Of a stretch of DNA of 64,000 bases, positions 1-9,938 are shown piece after piece; within the stretch, counting starts at the first letter, position 1; every line of letters begins with the position of its first letter. A model generated the notes under the pieces. The model saw only the letters and a list, made by a program, of their open reading frames with translations. It was not told the DNA's origin and searched no databases. Source of the stretch: a bacterium (lineage in GTDB: Bacteria > SZUA-182 > DTGQ01); the NCBI GenBank assembly GCA_040755755.1, contig JBFLZW010000033.1, positions 165,010-229,009 of the forward strand, in the 5' to 3' direction. Made by a program: the position numbers and the translations under genes.

Positions 1-2
1 CC

Positions 3-293
3 ATTGCAGTTCGCAAGATGCTGATTGAGAAAATGAACGAGCGATGTCTGGTGTATTACTGGTTCCAGACCAGGAGCCGTACTGCATGCGACGTGAACAT
101 TAACCGCTGGCATCTTACGCTGCACGCTCTGGCCAGAGATAACACCCATGATATTTTTTTCAGGCTGATATCCCCGCTGAGGCATGACCAGAAACCGGAG
201 GATGCGCAGCAGTATCTCGATGGATTTACCAGAAAAACGATCACAACTCTTGGCCGGTTTCTCGCTGCGAACCAGACCGAGAGCAGGACATAG
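3..293 (+). CDS. EpsI-like exosortase-associated protein, C-terminal part (5' end outside window)
   Basis: The reading frame is open from the window edge and stops with TAG at 291-293, two bases before the next gene. The segment near the start, with KMNERCLVYYWFQ followed by a short basic loop, resembles the conserved 'YWYQ' region of the EpsI/exosortase C-terminal-associated domain. EpsI proteins sit next to exosortases in exopolysaccharide loci of Gram-negatives with PEP-CTERM proteins; their exact role is unclear. The polysaccharide genes that follow and the PEP-CTERM-like protein at 11497-12168 support the call. The exosortase itself would lie upstream of the window. Identification rests on about 95 residues. 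Confidence 0.65.
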   Translation: MAVRKMLIEKMNERCLVYYWFQTRSRTACDVNINRWHLTLHALARDNTHDIFFRLISPLRHDQKPEDAQQYLDGFTRKTITTLGRFLAANQTESRT

Positions 294-295
294 AC

Positions 296-1924
296 ATGGA
301 CTGCTTCATACTCCTATCCTTCGCCTTCCTCCTGACCACGGTCCTTGTCCCGCTCTTTATAAAGACAGGGAAAAAATACGGGATAATCGACAAGCCGACC
401 GCACGAAAAGTGCATACCAATCCGATCGCGCGAACCGGCGGGTTCGCGGTCTTTTTCGGAAGCATGATACCCTTTGCCCTATATGCCCCCAAGAACCGGC
501 TGCTGCTGGGTATAGCCTTGGGGGCAGGCTGCATTTTCGTTGTCGGAGCAATAGACGATATCCGGGAGCTTAACTGCCGGTGGAAATTTTTGGGGCAGTT
601 GGTTGCAGTATGTATCACGCTCCTGGTGTTTCGGATCAGGACCCCTATCAGCATCCAGCTCCGGTCCGGGCTGAGCATAAATTTCCGGCTGTTGAGTCTT
701 CCCTTCTATTTTCTGTTCCTGGTTTCATCGATCAATATCATCAACCTGGCCGATGGACTGGATGGTCTGGCCAGCGGTATCTGCCTGCTTATCTTCTGCT
801 GTACGGCGTTTTTTGCCTTCATTTCAGAAAACTACCTGGTCGTTGTTTTGTGCATGTGCATGATGGGCGGGCTGATTGGATTCATGCGCTACAATACCTA
901 TCCGGCCATTGTCTTTCTCGGTGATACCGGGAGCTTATTTCTCGGCTATGCCGTGGGTGTGAGCATGATCCTGCTGTATGCAATCGATAGAATAACCAGT
1001 CCCATCACCCCGCTATTCATCATCGGTGTTCCCATTATCGATACTTCCCTGGTAATTCTCGACCGATACATGGACAAGCGGCCAATTTTTCAGCCTGACA
1101 AGAACCACCTCCACCACAGGTTGTTAAAAATCGGGTTCAAACATAACGAGGCTGTCATGATCATCTATGGAATGCAGCTTCTTATGATCGTTCTGGCCTG
1201 GCTCCTGTGGATGACCCCGGATGGAGTCATGCTCGGTATTTACCTTTTCCTGATTACTACGGCCGTCCTCTTTCTGCTGGCATTTAAAAAAAAAGAGATC
1301 ACCATTCCCCGGATACACGGGAAGCAGGAGCAGGTACAGAAGCAGGAGCACAGGAATCATCAATTACTCTCAAGGAATACCGTAAGTTCCGTGGCCTGGC
1401 ATGCGCTCATCGGCGGGATGTTCCTGTTTTGCCTGTCAGCTCTTCTGGCAGTGAGATCGAGTATACCCAAAGATATCGGATTCATATCCTTGGGCCTTAT
1501 TCCTGGTATTCTCTTCCTCAACCGGATGAATTCAAAATATATTCGACAGCTTTTGAAGCTGTCAGCTTATTTTATCTGTCTGTATCTTGTTTACGCACTG
1601 GATTGCCAGACCAGGCCCATGCTGTCTCTCTATAATACCCTGTTTATGGGAATGGGCATCTGTTACCTCGTGTATATTATCGCCTCTGTGGAGAGCATCC
1701 CCTTTTTTAATATGGATTGCCTGTTTTTCGGGGTGATAATTCTGGTCTTCTTCCTCTCGAAAACCTTTCCCTGGCTCGCTGGTGTTGAGAGCATTGTAAA
1801 CCATACGCTTTTTACCTTCTTTTTCATTGAATTAATATTTAGTAAGTACAAGGAACGAAAGCTGCTGTGGCCTATCTGCCTGACTCTCATGGCAACAGGT
1901 ACCCTGGCCTTCTGTTTTTCATGA
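296..1924 (+). CDS. WecA/MraY-family sugar-phosphate undecaprenyl transferase with C-terminal membrane extension
   Basis: This is a polytopic membrane protein of the GT4/MraY superfamily, which transfers a HexNAc-1-phosphate from UDP-sugar to undecaprenyl phosphate to start glycan assembly at the inner membrane. Visible motifs are the paired Asp at residues 87-88 (AIDDIR), NLADGLDGLASG at about 150-161, FLGDTGSLFLGY at about 208-218, and the HLHH histidine motif at 271-274. The family is usually 330-380 residues. This protein has about 190 extra residues with several more hydrophobic segments (from about 360), an extension seen in exosortase-linked loci. ATG 296 follows the EpsI stop by 2 bp, so translation is probably coupled. 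Confidence 0.88.
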   Translation: MDCFILLSFAFLLTTVLVPLFIKTGKKYGIIDKPTARKVHTNPIARTGGFAVFFGSMIPFALYAPKNRLLLGIALGAGCIFVVGAIDDIRELNCRWKFLGQLVAVCITLLVFRIRTPISIQLRSGLSINFRLLSLPFYFLFLVSSINIINLADGLDGLASGICLLIFCCTAFFAFISENYLVVVLCMCMMGGLIGFMRYNTYPAIVFLGDTGSLFLGYAVGVSMILLYAIDRITSPITPLFIIGVPIIDTSLVILDRYMDKRPIFQPDKNHLHHRLLKIGFKHNEAVMIIYGMQLLMIVLAWLLWMTPDGVMLGIYLFLITTAVLFLLAFKKKEITIPRIHGKQEQVQKQEHRNHQLLSRNTVSSVAWHALIGGMFLFCLSALLAVRSSIPKDIGFISLGLIPGILFLNRMNSKYIRQLLKLSAYFICLYLVYALDCQTRPMLSLYNTLFMGMGICYLVYIIASVESIPFFNMDCLFFGVIILVFFLSKTFPWLAGVESIVNHTLFTFFFIELIFSKYKERKLLWPICLTLMATGTLAFCFS

Positions 1925-1937
1925 TAGGGAGTAATCA

Positions 1938-3422
1938 ATGCGGCAATCGACAAAGTCTACCTTCAGTGATCTGATTCGATATATTCCATCGGTAGTTATT
2001 CCTTCTTTTTTGGGATTTATCGGAGTTACCCTGTATACGAGGCTCTTATCTCCCGATGAATATGGACTTTACAGCCTCATTTTTACTACGGTTATATTTG
2101 TTGAAACGTTTTCATTCAGTTGGCTCGATCAGTCATCGTTACGGTATTATGAGCGGTACAAAAAAGACAATGTTCAAACTTACTTTTCGAGCTGCCTGTC
2201 TGGATTTCTTTCGATCGCTTCTGGAGTTTCAATTGCCTGGCTGGTAATTCTCCGGGTCTTTGCAAACTATTTCGATCTGAGGTTCTGGAAATTACTTTTC
2301 CTCGGTCCGGTTGTAATCTTTTTTGATTCGGGCAGCAACCTGATGTATACCCTGTTGCGGGCGCAGAGAGAGAGCTTGCGATATTCTTTTCAAAAGTCGA
2401 TCGATGCCCTGATACGACTGCTCTGTGGTGTAGGGCTTATTTACTTTTTCGGATTTGGCGCAGAGGGTATTCTCCTGGGCATTACCGCAGCAGGAGCTTT
2501 TGTTTTCACCATTGAGCTTTTCCGGTTATCGAAAAGCTGGCGGCCGCATTTGAGATATTGCAACAGAGATATTTTAAAGTCCTTTGCCCTCTATGGACTT
2601 CCTATTGTCGGTTTTGCCGGAGGCAATATTATCCTCTCATCATCCGACCGATACTTCATTAATTTTTTCCATGGGCCATCTGCTGTCGGTGTATATTCAG
2701 CCGGCTATAGATTTACCGAAACGAGTGTCTTTCTCTTTATTTCGTTTCTCATGTTAGCTTCTTTTCCGGTACTCATTAAGACATTTGAACAGGAGGGGGA
2801 ATTGGAAACCAAGGCATTGATGAAAGACCTCCTGAGCTGCTTTCTGGTTTTGATGCTGCCGATTGTCTTTGGAATATCGACCTTATCCAGGGACATCGTC
2901 AAAGTTGTAATGGGAGGAAAATACCTCGACGCATATTTAATTATTCCCTGGGTATCGGCCGGGATATTTTTTGAGGGACTCGGGTTGTATTTTAATAAAA
3001 GCTTTGAGCTTAAAGAAAAAAACCTCAAGCTACTCTATTTGTTAATCGTGGCTTCACTGGTGAATATTCTGTTAAACTTCCTCTTAATACCATCCCTGGG
3101 GAATAAAGGCGCAGGAGTCGCCACCTGTGCCGCATATTTTGTCAGCTTATTACTATCCGTAAAGTTCGGACGGAAACTAATAGCATGGGAGTTTCCGTGG
3201 GGAATCGGCTCCAGGGCCATCATCGCCTGTTGTATCATGAGCCTGGTCATTTACTTCCTGCCTGGCCTGAAGTGGAACGCTCTATCACTTGTCTATAAAA
3301 TTTGTATCGGATTTTTTGTCTATGTATTTTCAATTTCAATCCTGGAAAGAAGAATCCTCATGTTGGCCAATACACTGATACCCAGGAAAATGCGCACTCG
3401 AAGAGTAATGAGTGAAGGGTGA
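1938..3422 (+). CDS. Wzx-type polysaccharide flippase (MOP/MATE superfamily)
   Basis: The 494-residue protein is built almost entirely of hydrophobic segments. An N-terminal PSVVIPSFLGFIGVTLYTRLLSPDEYGLYSL motif region is typical of lipid-linked oligosaccharide flippases of the MOP exporter superfamily. It would move the undecaprenyl-linked repeat unit from the cytoplasmic to the periplasmic face for polymerisation by the Wzy-like protein at 4730-6070. AGGGAG 9 bp upstream of ATG 1938 is a good ribosome site. It lies 13 bp after the WecA-like gene and just overlaps the start region of the next glycosyltransferase, consistent with one operon. Confidence 0.87.
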   Translation: MRQSTKSTFSDLIRYIPSVVIPSFLGFIGVTLYTRLLSPDEYGLYSLIFTTVIFVETFSFSWLDQSSLRYYERYKKDNVQTYFSSCLSGFLSIASGVSIAWLVILRVFANYFDLRFWKLLFLGPVVIFFDSGSNLMYTLLRAQRESLRYSFQKSIDALIRLLCGVGLIYFFGFGAEGILLGITAAGAFVFTIELFRLSKSWRPHLRYCNRDILKSFALYGLPIVGFAGGNIILSSSDRYFINFFHGPSAVGVYSAGYRFTETSVFLFISFLMLASFPVLIKTFEQEGELETKALMKDLLSCFLVLMLPIVFGISTLSRDIVKVVMGGKYLDAYLIIPWVSAGIFFEGLGLYFNKSFELKEKNLKLLYLLIVASLVNILLNFLLIPSLGNKGAGVATCAAYFVSLLLSVKFGRKLIAWEFPWGIGSRAIIACCIMSLVIYFLPGLKWNALSLVYKICIGFFVYVFSISILERRILMLANTLIPRKMRTRRVMSEG

Positions 3423-3424
3423 AT

Positions 3425-4726
3425 ATGAAAAAACTCCTGATGGTACTCTACCAGTTTCCCCCCTGCAATGATGTAGGCTCGTACCGCCCGGTAAAGTTTA
3501 TCAAAAACCTGGAAACGTTTGGATGGTATCCAATTGTCCTCACCCCTCGCAACGGAGTGTATTTTTCTTACGATAGCAAGGCGGAGAATGCCGTAAGAAA
3601 AAAGTGTACCGTTTACCGGTCATCTTTCCTGCTGCCCTTTAATTTCCTGAGAGAATTGCCTATGGAAAAATCCCAAAAGTTGCATAAACTTCTCTGGCGT
3701 GTATGGAACCGGATAGCTCTCCCGGACGGTGCTGCTTCCTGGATTCCAAGTGCAACTTTAGAGGGTTTACGCCTGGTCGAAAAAGAAGGGGTAGAAGTAG
3801 TTTTTGCCTCGGGCCAGCCATTTTCGACCTTTATTATCGCCTGTCTTATCAAAAGGCTATCGCAGAACAGGGATCTTAAATTAATCCTTGATTATCGGGA
3901 TCCATGGATATTGAACCCTTTTTATAAAGGGTCGAAAATACGGCGGGAATGTGAAAGGAGACTTGAAGAAGCCGTACTCAGGCAGGCGGATGCTGTCGTG
4001 GCAGTATCTGACGAAGCCCTTGATTTTCAATATCATGGGTTTAAAAACAGTATCGGGAGAGATAAGCTGCATGTCATTACGAATTCTTTCGAAGGAAATT
4101 CTCTTAAACACCAGGCAGACATTCAAACAGACACTCAGGCAGATACGCAGAGGGAAAAATTTGTTATTGTTCATGCAGGTAATTTTTATGGTACCAGAAA
4201 TCCGGAAATATTCCTCAAGGGTCTTTCGTTAGCTGCAACACGGAATAAAAATTTTGCTCACCGGGTAAAGGTCTACTTCTATGGGAATTATGACCATCAG
4301 GGTGTACAAAAAATCATTCATGAATTACAGATCACTTCCCTGGTCAACCTCTGCCCCAGAATCCCTCAGAACGAATTAGTGCAAAGGCTTCTTGAAGCTG
4401 ACCTGCTTTTACTGATAAATTCCTACGGTCCTGGCCATGATATATTCATCCCCGCTAAGTTCTTCGATTATTTAAAAATACGCAAACCAATCCTCTGTCT
4501 TGCAGAGGATGGAGCACTCAAAAGAGCAGTTCAAAAAACTCATGCAGGCACGACTGTTGATCCTCGGGATCATAACCAGGCAGCCCGGACCCTGGAGGAG
4601 CTTTATAATCGGATCTCTGTTCAAAAAATCCCCTATACCTTATCCGAAGATAACATCAGGGAGTATGAATCATACTTTACAACTGGAAAGCTTGCAGCAC
4701 TGTGCGACCGACTGCTGACTCATTGA
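3425..4726 (+). CDS. GT4-like glycosyltransferase
   Basis: This cytosolic protein of about 433 residues has the two-domain GT-B look. The N-terminal half begins with KKLLMVLYQFPP and has SYRPVKF and an LDYRDPW motif near residue 160. The C-terminal half has VHAGNFYGTRNPEIFLKGL and a late PAKFFDYLKIRKPIL region corresponding to the EX7E-type donor site of GT4 enzymes. It would add a sugar to the growing lipid-linked repeat; donor and acceptor cannot be told. A GTG at 3419 is also in frame, but ATG 3425 is spaced better from the AGGG upstream. The gene overlaps or touches the flippase stop. Confidence 0.85.
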   Translation: MKKLLMVLYQFPPCNDVGSYRPVKFIKNLETFGWYPIVLTPRNGVYFSYDSKAENAVRKKCTVYRSSFLLPFNFLRELPMEKSQKLHKLLWRVWNRIALPDGAASWIPSATLEGLRLVEKEGVEVVFASGQPFSTFIIACLIKRLSQNRDLKLILDYRDPWILNPFYKGSKIRRECERRLEEAVLRQADAVVAVSDEALDFQYHGFKNSIGRDKLHVITNSFEGNSLKHQADIQTDTQADTQREKFVIVHAGNFYGTRNPEIFLKGLSLAATRNKNFAHRVKVYFYGNYDHQGVQKIIHELQITSLVNLCPRIPQNELVQRLLEADLLLLINSYGPGHDIFIPAKFFDYLKIRKPILCLAEDGALKRAVQKTHAGTTVDPRDHNQAARTLEELYNRISVQKIPYTLSEDNIREYESYFTTGKLAALCDRLLTH

Positions 4727-4729
4727 TTA

Positions 4730-6070
4730 TTGAGATACCTAGATAAGAACCGGCAGGCATTCAAAGTGCAAAATATACTTTTGCTCATATTTTTATTCAT
4801 CTCTATTATTCCTCCTTTTCTCTACGTCATCAAAAGGAAATATTACTATTACTCGACTATCGTCATCTATCCCATTATAGGTCAATCGATGAATGCCAAG
4901 GTCGATATACTGGGTTTATCGTTAAACCCATCCATGATTTTCGGGTTTATCGTTCTTGGCGTAACGGCTGTTGATTTTTTCCTGTATTCTTCAAAAAATT
5001 CCTGGCTGGAGATCGCAGGTATATTGTTTGTGGTGTATTCTCTGGTAATTTGCATTTTTTCTCCCATACCTCTTGAAAGCATATCGTGGAGTTTGAAAAT
5101 TGCCACCTGGCTTTTTGTATTATTATCCGCATCAAAAATCTTCAAAAAAGAAAAGGAAATAGGTGAGATTGGCAACGCTGTCGCCATTGCTGCGATGCTG
5201 GTAATAGTGTCCTTTATCCTGTCAAGATCAGGTTTTTTCGGGAAACAGGTGACTTACGAAACAGGCGTTCAATCATATTCCGGCGGGTTTGCTAATGTGA
5301 AGGTAATTGGGTATTACCTGGCGTTTGCCATACCAGTCATTGCGGTAAAAAATGTAAGTAACTCATTTATTGACAAATTTATCTCAAAGCTGTTGATATT
5401 TTTATCTTTGGTGGTAATCATTCTCAATTTCACCCGAGCGCCGATCTTTGCTCTCTTAATAGGATATGTTGCCTATCAATATTATAGTGCACGTTATGGG
5501 AAAAAAAGCTCCCTGATGGCACTAGCGCTGTTATTTTTATTAACATCCAGTGTCTTTTTACTATTTAAATTTTTTCATGAATCTCCCTATATGAGCCGCT
5601 GGGTTGAAATAAGCAAAAATTATTCAGAAGGACAGATTGAAAAGATAGGTTCTGGCCGGGTTGGCGGATTGATGAGTTTTCATGACTATTTTTTCCACAA
5701 GGCCTCGAAAGCGCAAATAATTTTTGGAGCGGGTCTGGGATCAACATATTCCTTTCTGGGAACCCGGAAATTCGTCCATAACGACTTTGCGGAAATACTG
5801 ACCGGATGTGGAATCGTCGGCTTTTTAATCTATGTATCAATCTTATTCAGTATCTTCAGGCTTTTGCAGCATAGAGTAAAAAAGGCCCAGAGCTCAGACT
5901 TGATAGCTTATAATTTGCTTGCAATAAGCGGGTTTTTTATTTTTTTAAGCCTCAATATGGCAAATGTTTCGTCATGCATCATTGCCCTGGTGCCCTGGGC
6001 GCTTTTAACCGGGGCAGTTATTGGTGTAGGGGAAAGTCATTTGAAAGAGATAAGGAAAGGAAATTCCTGA
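4730..6070 (+). CDS. O-antigen ligase/polymerase-like (Wzy/WaaL) membrane protein
   Basis: The protein has about ten hydrophobic segments and a central loop with NFTRAPIFALLIGY, followed by a periplasmic loop with GSGRVGG and HNDFAEILTGCGIVGF, the pattern of the Wzy_C/O-antigen ligase family. It probably polymerises the polysaccharide repeat units at the periplasmic face. The longest frame starts with TTG at 4730; a GTG a little downstream (near 4767), just before the first transmembrane segment, is an alternative. It directly follows the GT4 gene, in operon arrangement. Confidence 0.83.
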   Translation: MRYLDKNRQAFKVQNILLLIFLFISIIPPFLYVIKRKYYYYSTIVIYPIIGQSMNAKVDILGLSLNPSMIFGFIVLGVTAVDFFLYSSKNSWLEIAGILFVVYSLVICIFSPIPLESISWSLKIATWLFVLLSASKIFKKEKEIGEIGNAVAIAAMLVIVSFILSRSGFFGKQVTYETGVQSYSGGFANVKVIGYYLAFAIPVIAVKNVSNSFIDKFISKLLIFLSLVVIILNFTRAPIFALLIGYVAYQYYSARYGKKSSLMALALLFLLTSSVFLLFKFFHESPYMSRWVEISKNYSEGQIEKIGSGRVGGLMSFHDYFFHKASKAQIIFGAGLGSTYSFLGTRKFVHNDFAEILTGCGIVGFLIYVSILFSIFRLLQHRVKKAQSSDLIAYNLLAISGFFIFLSLNMANVSSCIIALVPWALLTGAVIGVGESHLKEIRKGNS

Positions 6071-6118
6071 GCACCTTGACGGAAGTTTGCGCTCAATAAC
6101 AAGAAGTGAGGAGCCATC

Positions 6119-6835
6119 GTGCATTCTGAATCTATAAATAATACAACAGCATACGATGCCTATTTTAAGGCAGTAATGGGCACTGAGCGGGCAAGACATA
6201 CATATCTGCGCAGATTGGAAACAATTGAAAACCTGGCAGAGGGGCTTGAAGGGAAAAGTGTACTGGATATCGGATGCGGTATGGGTTTCAGGACAGCAGG
6301 TATTGCGAAAAAAGGAGTAAAATCGATTGTCGGGATCGATGTGGATTACGAACGCATTCGGAACGCAAACAATTTTGCCGGTAGTCTCGGCATCAATAAC
6401 ATCAGCTTTTTACCCATGAGCGCTCAATTTCTTGCTTTTCCGGATGGAAGTTTTGATCTTGTCATAGCTGATGAAATGATACATCACCTTGAGGATCTGC
6501 CAGCGGTGCTCAGAGAAGTATTTCGGGTCATAAAGAGGGGTGGCACAATAGTAATCTCTGACCATAATAAATTGAGTTTCTTTTCCGAACTTGTGAGATT
6601 TATATATTTCGGATCCAAGAGAGAGAAGCTCTACAGCGTGTACCAGATCCGGAGACTATTCAAAGAGACTGACTTTCGAGATATCAGGCATAAACATATC
6701 CTATTTACTTCTCCCTTTTCCCATACCCCTCACTTTCTCCTCAAAGTGAATTATATGATGGAAGCTCTTATCGAGATAATCCCATTATTAAATCTCCAAT
6801 GCGGTGTATATGTGATACGAGGAGTTAAAAAGTAA
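6119..6835 (+). CDS. class I SAM-dependent methyltransferase
   Basis: A 238-residue methyltransferase of the UbiE/Methyltransf_11 type. Motif I is VLDIGCGMGFRTAGIA at about 47-62, the acidic SAM-ribose residue lies in VGIDVDYERI, motif II is FDLVIADEMIHHL, and a post-motif IKRGGTIVISDH follows. The likely role is methylation of a sugar or other small molecule in the polysaccharide pathway, inferred from its place as the last intact gene of the operon. The start is GTG 6119, preceded by GAGGAG at a normal distance. A MITE begins 46 bp after its stop. Confidence 0.86.
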   Translation: MHSESINNTTAYDAYFKAVMGTERARHTYLRRLETIENLAEGLEGKSVLDIGCGMGFRTAGIAKKGVKSIVGIDVDYERIRNANNFAGSLGINNISFLPMSAQFLAFPDGSFDLVIADEMIHHLEDLPAVLREVFRVIKRGGTIVISDHNKLSFFSELVRFIYFGSKREKLYSVYQIRRLFKETDFRDIRHKHILFTSPFSHTPHFLLKVNYMMEALIEIIPLLNLQCGVYVIRGVKK

Positions 6836-6881
6836 TTTTGCTAACGTGCAGAGTGACGTGTCAACATATTACGCTTAAGGA

Positions 6882-7130
6882 GAATGGCACTTACATAAGA
6901 ATTAGTAATTCTCCCGCAGAGACGCTGAGACGCAGAGGATATCATTGAAAAGTAAAAGTAAAATAAGTTCCTCCTTGTGCCTTTTTACTTTTTGCTTGCT
7001 TCCAGGCCGTTGACACATCGATATATCCCGACTTTCATCAGGACCTTGCCGGATTGGTTGTTCTCTGCGTCTCTGCGTCTCTGCGGGAGATCTTTTTTCC
7101 CTGTGTGCTTTGTGTCCTCTCTATATTATA
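6882..7130 (+). mobile_element. MITE copy 1, right end truncated
   Basis: This copy begins with GAATGGCACTTACATAAG and matches the intact elements at 47906-48172 and 51254-51527 through its interior (CCCGCAGAGACGC, GTTGACACATCGATATATCC, TTCCCTGTGTGC). It stops after TATTATA and lacks the last 20 or so bases including the right terminal inverted repeat. The next bases belong to a wecB fragment, so a deletion removed the element's right end together with the wecB 5' half. The left flank CGCTTAAGGA resembles the CTTAA-containing targets of the other copies. Confidence 0.85.
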
Positions 7131-7131
7131 G

Positions 7132-7713
7132 ATTGACACGCTGCTGAGGCTTTTGCCAAAAGCGGATAATGAAGTAGTGCTGAATGAACTTGCCCTGAAT
7201 GGATCATCCTGTTGTCCTGGCTCTTATGCCCTGGTCACTCTGCATCGGCCCTCAAATGTTGATGAGCCTGATATGCTGGCTAATATCATGAAGACTCTTC
7301 AGGAGATCAGCCAGTCCCTTTTCGTCATTTTTCCAATTCATCCCCGAACTCAGCACAGGCTGCAGGGCCTGGGTATTACCATTGACAGTCCGCGTCTTAA
7401 ACTGATTGAGCCGATCGGCTATGTGCAGTTTTTGGCTTTGCAGCGGCAGGCACGGCTAGTTATTACCGACTCAGGAGGGATCCAGGAGGAGACAACTTTC
7501 CTTGGTGTACCTTGTCTGACAGTCAGGGAGAATACTGAGCGTCCGGTTACTATCACCATTGGCACAAACGTACTGGTAGGACAGAACATGAGCCGTCTTA
7601 AGGAGGAGGTGGAGAGAATTTTATCCGGGACAGGTAGAAAAGGTTCGGTGCCTCCACTGTGGGATGGCAAGGCGAGTGAGCGCATTGCCGCCATTGTCGA
7701 ACAATGGGCATGA
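7132..7713 (+). pseudogene. wecB: UDP-N-acetylglucosamine 2-epimerase, 5'-truncated remnant
   Basis: The frame encodes the C-terminal half of a WecB/NeuC-type non-hydrolysing epimerase, which interconverts UDP-GlcNAc and UDP-ManNAc. Recognisable pieces are the IDTLL segment at the junction, LVTLHRPSNVDEP, FPIHPRTQHRL, ITDSGGIQEETTFLGVPCLTVRENTERPVT and GTNVLVG. Intact enzymes have about 360-390 residues; only about 193 remain and the N-terminal Rossmann domain is missing. The break coincides with the truncated MITE end at 7130. A TTG at 7153 could start a peptide but the product would lack the active site. A WbpA-type dehydrogenase at 10176 would have used the epimerase product in a ManNAcA pathway. 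Confidence 0.85.
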
Positions 7714-7806
7714 TGACATTTTCAAGGATCCCGCTCATGCAGGCAGAAACACAGCTCCACAAATGATCGTTTTTACCTGCACCCAACGATACTCTTTCTG
7801 TCAAGC

Positions 7807-9867
7807 TCAATGAAGCCGTCTTTGCAGATATCTCAGGATAACGTTTTTGGGCCTGTCAGGTGGAATTGGTAATTTGTTTAATTCATCAATAAGGTTATCC
7901 TTGCATCCAAGAAAATCGATGCCCCCATTCCAGGGGACATAATCACTTTTTTCTAATTGATAAAAGGCTTGTTCTCCTTTATTGAGTAAATCCAATATTT
8001 TGAACTTTTCGGACCTGGCCGCATCCATTACATTTTCATTCAAATACTTATTAATATTATAGAGCCCGATTCTGACTTGAGCAAAGCACTGGCAAGCAGT
8101 ACTATTCGCTTTATGTGCTCCATAGAAATCTTTTGATTCGGCTGGTATTTTACTTTCCACGGTTTTGAGAATTTCCAATGCGCGATTTGCTTTTTCAAGT
8201 TGTTCCTGGCAGTATTCCCGGGTTAACCACGGTTGGGGATTTACCATGAGATAAGGGCTTAAATTAAAAGATACTACTTCTGCCATCTCATTTGAAGCAT
8301 TATCAAAAAGAATTTTGCAGGCACGGGGCAAAAAACCTTTATCGATTTCTTCTGGATTATCCGCTACCTGTTTCCAGAGTGGAGGGTTCTCTAAATTCAG
8401 TAAGTATTCACTCCCCGGAGCCTCAATATTCCAGGAATATTCTGCTGTACCCATGACCTGAATTTTTGACATTACCCTGTAGGCTGTATTCCAGTAAATG
8501 TTATCTTTGCCTTCAGCATAAAATGTTCTCGCAAACCTGAAGGAAGTAATATAAGGCCTCTGGATGTCCCAATCTTTTGGTTCAGTTGCATGGTATGCAA
8601 ATGATGGCTGCCTTATCATCCGGCACCAGCGGGAGATATCGTCCGCAGTACCTTCACGGACAACAAGAAAAACATCCTGGGGAATAAGCCGGGTCAATTT
8701 TCCCAGCCAATTGACAATATTGGGATAGCTTGAAGCAGTATATTTCGCCACATAAGGATAAACTACCGTTATGAAGAGAGTGTCCTGGGATGCTTTTTTA
8801 ATTTTATTATAAAATGTATTTATTACATGAGCATCAGCCAGTGCCCGATCTTCACCAAATCGTGTTCGGCATCTGTCACATTTTTTACTCCACAATTCCG
8901 GATCATTGACACCGCCACTATCAATGCAATGGAGATAAATTGCCTTAGCGCCAGTGTTTTGGATAAAATTGGAAAGATCATCTCCTTTTTTCGATAACAA
9001 CTCATCATTACTCCAACAGAAAAGCATTCCTCTATGACCGATCATTCCTGAATAAGGATAATAATACTGATTTGCCCCTTGGGGTACCGGAGCTTCCCCA
9101 ATATTCCACCAGCCGTCATACACTATCCGGATGCCCCGTTCCCATGCGTAGTCATTGATATTTTTAAACCATTCTTTATCGCTGGTCAAGGTATCATGAT
9201 TGTACGAAAAACCAGACCAGATCATATTGATTTTATGGCGCAAAGCAAAATCGATGGTTGCTTTTGCCTGAGCACGGCAAGCGATAATACTGTCTGCCGT
9301 CCGGTACGTAAAATCCGGCTTATCCCATATATCATACCTGGCAATACAGAGAGAATCGCCAGCCTTTTTGAGTAAGCTTCGGAGTGTGATGCAGCCATAC
9401 AAAGTGCCTTGATCACCTCCCCCGCCGATGAGAATCAATTGCTTGGTTCCACGAGTAAAAAACTTGATGACATAGCCCTGTTCACCCGGATCTTGATACT
9501 CGAGGTTATGAGAGTGGCAAAGCTCTTGAATCCAGGGTGATTTTAAATTACCTACAATTATTGAATTATCGCTTACTTCATTGATACTGGCGTATATTTT
9601 TTCTGGTAATGCCGCGCCTCCAAGTGACTTTACCTGAGCATTTACCTCTTCTATTCCTATTTGATGCTTTCTATTGGCAATATTTTCAACTACAAAAGCA
9701 GAAGCAGCCGTGACAGGTATCGATCCCGATAGTTCTGTAACCTTTTTCGGCAGTGGAATAAGCAACAAGTCATTTACCTGGGATTGAGCATGGGCAGGCT
9801 GAATTATTACGATGACAATAAGGATGACAATAGCCAGATGAGTTTTGGCGAGTAACGGTTTATCCAT
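7807..9867 (-). CDS. secreted glycoside hydrolase-like protein (GH20-type N-terminal domain)
   Basis: The N-terminus has a short basic segment and a long hydrophobic core ending AHAQ, a Sec signal peptide with likely cleavage near residue 27. Residues about 30-160 (LIPLPKKVTEL...EQGYVIKF...TLYGCITLRSLL) match the non-catalytic alpha/beta domain that precedes the barrel in GH20, GH84 and GH67-type enzymes. The rest reads like a TIM-barrel (YDIWDKPDFTYR, YLHCIDSGG) with a C-terminal helical part. I cannot assign the catalytic acids, so the substrate is unknown; an amino-sugar polymer or the cell's own exopolysaccharide is plausible. It is convergent with the wecB remnant and divergent from the dehydrogenase at 10176. 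Confidence 0.7.
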   Translation of the reverse strand: MDKPLLAKTHLAIVILIVIVIIQPAHAQSQVNDLLLIPLPKKVTELSGSIPVTAASAFVVENIANRKHQIGIEEVNAQVKSLGGAALPEKIYASINEVSDNSIIVGNLKSPWIQELCHSHNLEYQDPGEQGYVIKFFTRGTKQLILIGGGGDQGTLYGCITLRSLLKKAGDSLCIARYDIWDKPDFTYRTADSIIACRAQAKATIDFALRHKINMIWSGFSYNHDTLTSDKEWFKNINDYAWERGIRIVYDGWWNIGEAPVPQGANQYYYPYSGMIGHRGMLFCWSNDELLSKKGDDLSNFIQNTGAKAIYLHCIDSGGVNDPELWSKKCDRCRTRFGEDRALADAHVINTFYNKIKKASQDTLFITVVYPYVAKYTASSYPNIVNWLGKLTRLIPQDVFLVVREGTADDISRWCRMIRQPSFAYHATEPKDWDIQRPYITSFRFARTFYAEGKDNIYWNTAYRVMSKIQVMGTAEYSWNIEAPGSEYLLNLENPPLWKQVADNPEEIDKGFLPRACKILFDNASNEMAEVVSFNLSPYLMVNPQPWLTREYCQEQLEKANRALEILKTVESKIPAESKDFYGAHKANSTACQCFAQVRIGLYNINKYLNENVMDAARSEKFKILDLLNKGEQAFYQLEKSDYVPWNGGIDFLGCKDNLIDELNKLPIPPDRPKNVILRYLQRRLH

Positions 9868-9938
9868 ATAGCTGCGAATCTCTCTTAAAACCTGTTGTTA
9901 TGAATATTGAGGCTGCTTAATTTTAGAGACAAAGAGAT

